Assembly (NCBI GenBank): GCA_027316975.1
Contig: DAHVFL010000216.1
Span: forward strand, 1-7,695
From: Chloroflexota bacterium
GTDB lineage: Bacteria; Chloroflexota; Ktedonobacteria; Ktedonobacterales; Ktedonobacteraceae
DNA length: 7,695 bases
Reading direction: 5' to 3'
The notes beneath the pieces were generated by a model. It did not search any database. It was not told the origin of the DNA and saw only the letters and a list, made by a program, of their open reading frames with translations. This document shows, piece by piece, positions 5,924 through 7,695 of the stretch (position 1 is its first letter; each line of letters starts with the position of its first letter). The translations under genes and the position numbers were made by a program.

Positions 5924-5952
5924 TCGACAAAATTTTGAGAAGAGATGAGAAT
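5924..5952 (+). promoter_or_regulatory. Possible weak promoter of the XRE regulator gene
   Basis: TCGACA (5924-5929), 17 bases, then GAGAAT (5947-5952). The -35 box matches at five positions and the -10 at four, but the first base of the -10 is poor and the region is AT-rich, so chance matches are likely. The transcript would begin about 30 bases before the ATG at 5992. Confidence 0.3.
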
Positions 5953-5991
5953 ATTTGTAGGAATTCTGGGAAAAAGTGGGAAATGTGATCC

Positions 5992-7452
5992 ATGAAGCAA
6001 TTTGGTGAGTTTCTTTCTAATTTACGGAGCAGCGCAGGACTTTCGCTAGAAGAGCTAGGAAAGCTTGTAGGTACTAGCCGTAGCACATTATCGCGCCTGG
6101 AAAATGATGATATTCCTCGCCCGTTCAAGTCAACCATGCGCCAGTTAGTTATCACACTTGCCGAACTACTCTGTACATCGCAAAAAGAAACCGAGCGTTA
6201 TTTAGAGTTAGCAGATATTGAACGTTCATTCTTGACAAATATAGAAGAAATCATGCTTGGTTTTATCTCCTATATTCTTCCAGGTTCTTCAGAAGAAGCT
6301 GCAAATCTTGAGCATGTGCGCGGTTTGTGCGAGCAACGCTATCACCAGCTCGATGTATGGGAGCAGCAACTTCAGCCGCACCAATTACCTCGTGTGGAGA
6401 GCAATTCCTATAAACAGATGCGACGAAAAAAGCAAGAATGCGCTCTCTTTCTAAAAGAAATCCAACAACGGCTCGATGTCCTCAACCAATCGCCCACAAG
6501 CATTACTCTGGTGACAGACATAAACCAGGCAATAAACGAGAGACTTGACCAGGCTGAAAGTATTATTAACCTCGCCTGGGAAGCCTGGTTTGGCTCAAGA
6601 CCAAAGCAGATTGCAAGAGAAATAACAAAACTGCTGCCCACTCTAGAGAGAATGATCTATATGCCCTTAGCCACTGTCCATGTACTTCACATAAAGGAGC
6701 TTGTTATCCGGTGTCATGGTCTACTTGGCACAATCTACCTTGATGCGCTACAAAACGACTCTGCTCTTTACCACTACATTCAGGCATACAAGTTTGCGGA
6801 AGAAATCCATGATACAAATTTAACCGCTACTTATCTTGCTCTCACGGGTGACGTATTACGACAACAGAATGACAAAGCAACTGCTCTTAACTACATGGAA
6901 AATGCCAGAAATCGGGCTGCTGACGCTGATCGAGCAACATTAGGGCATATTCTCCAACTTCTTGCCTACACCTACGGTGATATTGGCAACGAAACTGCCT
7001 TCGAGCAAACCATTTCAGAAGCAACGGACCTTCTTGCCTTTGCGGGCGAGGGGAGAGACACTGTGAGAAAAGAGTTCATCCCTTTTGAGGTGTACGAAAT
7101 TCGAGGAAAGGCAAATCGTGATCTTGGAAAGCCATTGAACGCCCTTACTTACCTGGAACTTGCAGAAAAATCACTTGACAAAGCTGAGTCTGTGACTCCA
7201 CGATGGCAGGCACTCTTAGGAATCAGTAGAGGACAAGTATTCTGTGACGCCAGTGATATCACGACAGGGCTAGATTTGATAAGTAAGGGTTTTATCCTGG
7301 CGTACCAATGCCATTCACCACATCAAATGAATCGGGTACGCAAGCTGTTGAGGAAATTGGGGAATAGCCTTTCCCGAAACCATCCAGAAGTGCAAAATCT
7401 GAAAGGCCTTCTCTATGAAACATATATGCGCATGGATAATGACGTACTATAG
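5992..7452 (+). CDS. XRE-family regulator with C-terminal TPR-like region
   Basis: This encodes 486 residues. Residues 3-40 are a Cro/C1-type helix-turn-helix: SLEELGKLV (18-26) then SRSTLSRLE (29-37) as the recognition helix. A long charged helical middle part follows, including a stretch with coiled-coil character around 140-170. From about 240 to 440 come degenerate TPR-like helix pairs; one starts at R240 (RCHGLLGTIYLDA), another at T278 (TATYLALTGDVL), and further ones near 315, 366 and 402. The N-terminal HTH plus C-terminal TPR layout is that of RRNPP-like regulators, many of which bind peptides, and of the large XRE-TPR families of Chloroflexota and actinomycetes; the ligand here is unknown. 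The start ATG has only a weak upstream GGGA. The gene is AT-richer than gltB. The Nudix gene begins 17 bases after its stop, so they are probably one operon. Confidence 0.88.
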   Translation: MKQFGEFLSNLRSSAGLSLEELGKLVGTSRSTLSRLENDDIPRPFKSTMRQLVITLAELLCTSQKETERYLELADIERSFLTNIEEIMLGFISYILPGSSEEAANLEHVRGLCEQRYHQLDVWEQQLQPHQLPRVESNSYKQMRRKKQECALFLKEIQQRLDVLNQSPTSITLVTDINQAINERLDQAESIINLAWEAWFGSRPKQIAREITKLLPTLERMIYMPLATVHVLHIKELVIRCHGLLGTIYLDALQNDSALYHYIQAYKFAEEIHDTNLTATYLALTGDVLRQQNDKATALNYMENARNRAADADRATLGHILQLLAYTYGDIGNETAFEQTISEATDLLAFAGEGRDTVRKEFIPFEVYEIRGKANRDLGKPLNALTYLELAEKSLDKAESVTPRWQALLGISRGQVFCDASDITTGLDLISKGFILAYQCHSPHQMNRVRKLLRKLGNSLSRNHPEVQNLKGLLYETYMRMDNDVL

Positions 7453-7453
7453 C

Positions 7454-7460
7454 AAAGGAG
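7454..7460 (+). promoter_or_regulatory. Ribosome binding site of the Nudix gene
   Basis: AAAGGAG lies nine bases before the ATG at 7470, in the 17-base gap after the XRE stop codon. It supports this start and operon-style translation. Confidence 0.7.
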
Positions 7461-7469
7461 ATTACTTGT

Positions 7470-7695
7470 ATGTCAGATACAGCGGCAAGAGTCTTCGTCA
7501 CTGTCGATATCGTTATTCCCCGCCTCTCCCCCTCCGGTTCTGGATGGGAAGTGGTCCTGATCCAGCGAAAAAACCAGCCCTATCAAGGGATGTGGGCACT
7601 TCCTGGCGGTCATCTCACCACAGAAGACCTGTCTTTAGAAGCCGCTGCTCAGCGTGAAACACACGAGGAAACGGGCCTTGATATCCCTCTCCATT
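7470..7695 (+). CDS. Nudix hydrolase, 5' part, cut by the window end
   Basis: The first 75 residues of a Nudix-fold enzyme that would cleave a nucleoside diphosphate linked to another group. TVDIVI (11-16) and VVLIQRK (28-34) fit the first strands of the fold, and GMWALPGGH (40-48) leads into the Nudix box. The metal-binding end of the box is intact: R62, E63, E66, E67 and G69 in RETHEETGL. The front of the box is one residue longer than the canonical G-x5-E-x7-RE, with E52 or D53 where the first Glu is expected, and Thr64 takes the usual hydrophobic place. The opening resembles ADP-ribose-type Nudix proteins and the N-terminal domain of NrtR regulators; without the C-terminus a winged-helix fusion cannot be excluded. 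The substrate is unknown. It is co-oriented with and 17 bases after the XRE-TPR gene. Confidence 0.88.
   Translation, partial: MSDTAARVFVTVDIVIPRLSPSGSGWEVVLIQRKNQPYQGMWALPGGHLTTEDLSLEAAAQRETHEETGLDIPLH

Noticed and set aside
1..7695. CRISPR array, tRNA, rRNA or integrase
   Set aside because: No regularly spaced direct repeats, no tRNA-like cloverleaf or rRNA sequence, and no recombinase or transposase gene were seen.

Overview
The window looks like a free-living, fairly GC-rich bacterium. The glutamate synthase, the XRE-TPR regulator next to a Nudix hydrolase, and the short palindromic repeats of the CCAGGGCG...CGCCC-TAC type all recall Chloroflexota, perhaps Ktedonobacteria. That placement is recall of style, not something the sequence proves.

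Layout. Positions 1-272 hold no gene; they contain a palindromic repeat element (about 1-110) and a terminator-like hairpin (218-246). Positions 273-4802 (minus strand) encode a full-length glutamate synthase large subunit, GltB. It has an N-terminal Cys glutaminase, a central domain, an FMN domain, a Cys triad for a 3Fe-4S cluster, and a C-terminal glycine-rich beta-helix domain. Positions 4803-5037 are an unusually long untranslated leader for gltB, with a good promoter at 5044-5072. The leader has several helices, two of them mutually exclusive, and a stem that would bury the gltB ribosome binding site. Positions 5081-5171 hold a second palindromic element related to the first, so the two elements bracket the gltB unit.

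Positions 5186-5798 (minus strand) encode two small overlapping proteins of unknown function. The second is an internal duplication with a period of 57 residues. Positions 5799-5991 are a divergent intergenic region carrying promoter candidates in both directions. Positions 5992-7452 (plus strand) encode a 486-residue XRE-type regulator with a C-terminal TPR-like region. After a 17-base gap comes the start of a Nudix hydrolase (7470 to the window edge). This plus-strand pair is clearly more AT-rich than gltB.

How the parts may work together. gltB makes glutamate from glutamine and 2-oxoglutarate, and its leader suggests post-transcriptional control. No gltD is visible in the 272 bases after gltB. 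The XRE-TPR/Nudix pair looks like a separate operon in which a ligand- or peptide-sensing regulator is co-transcribed with a nucleotide-derivative hydrolase. The most unusual material is the gltB leader and the pair of related hairpin elements; both are inferred from hand-checked base pairing.
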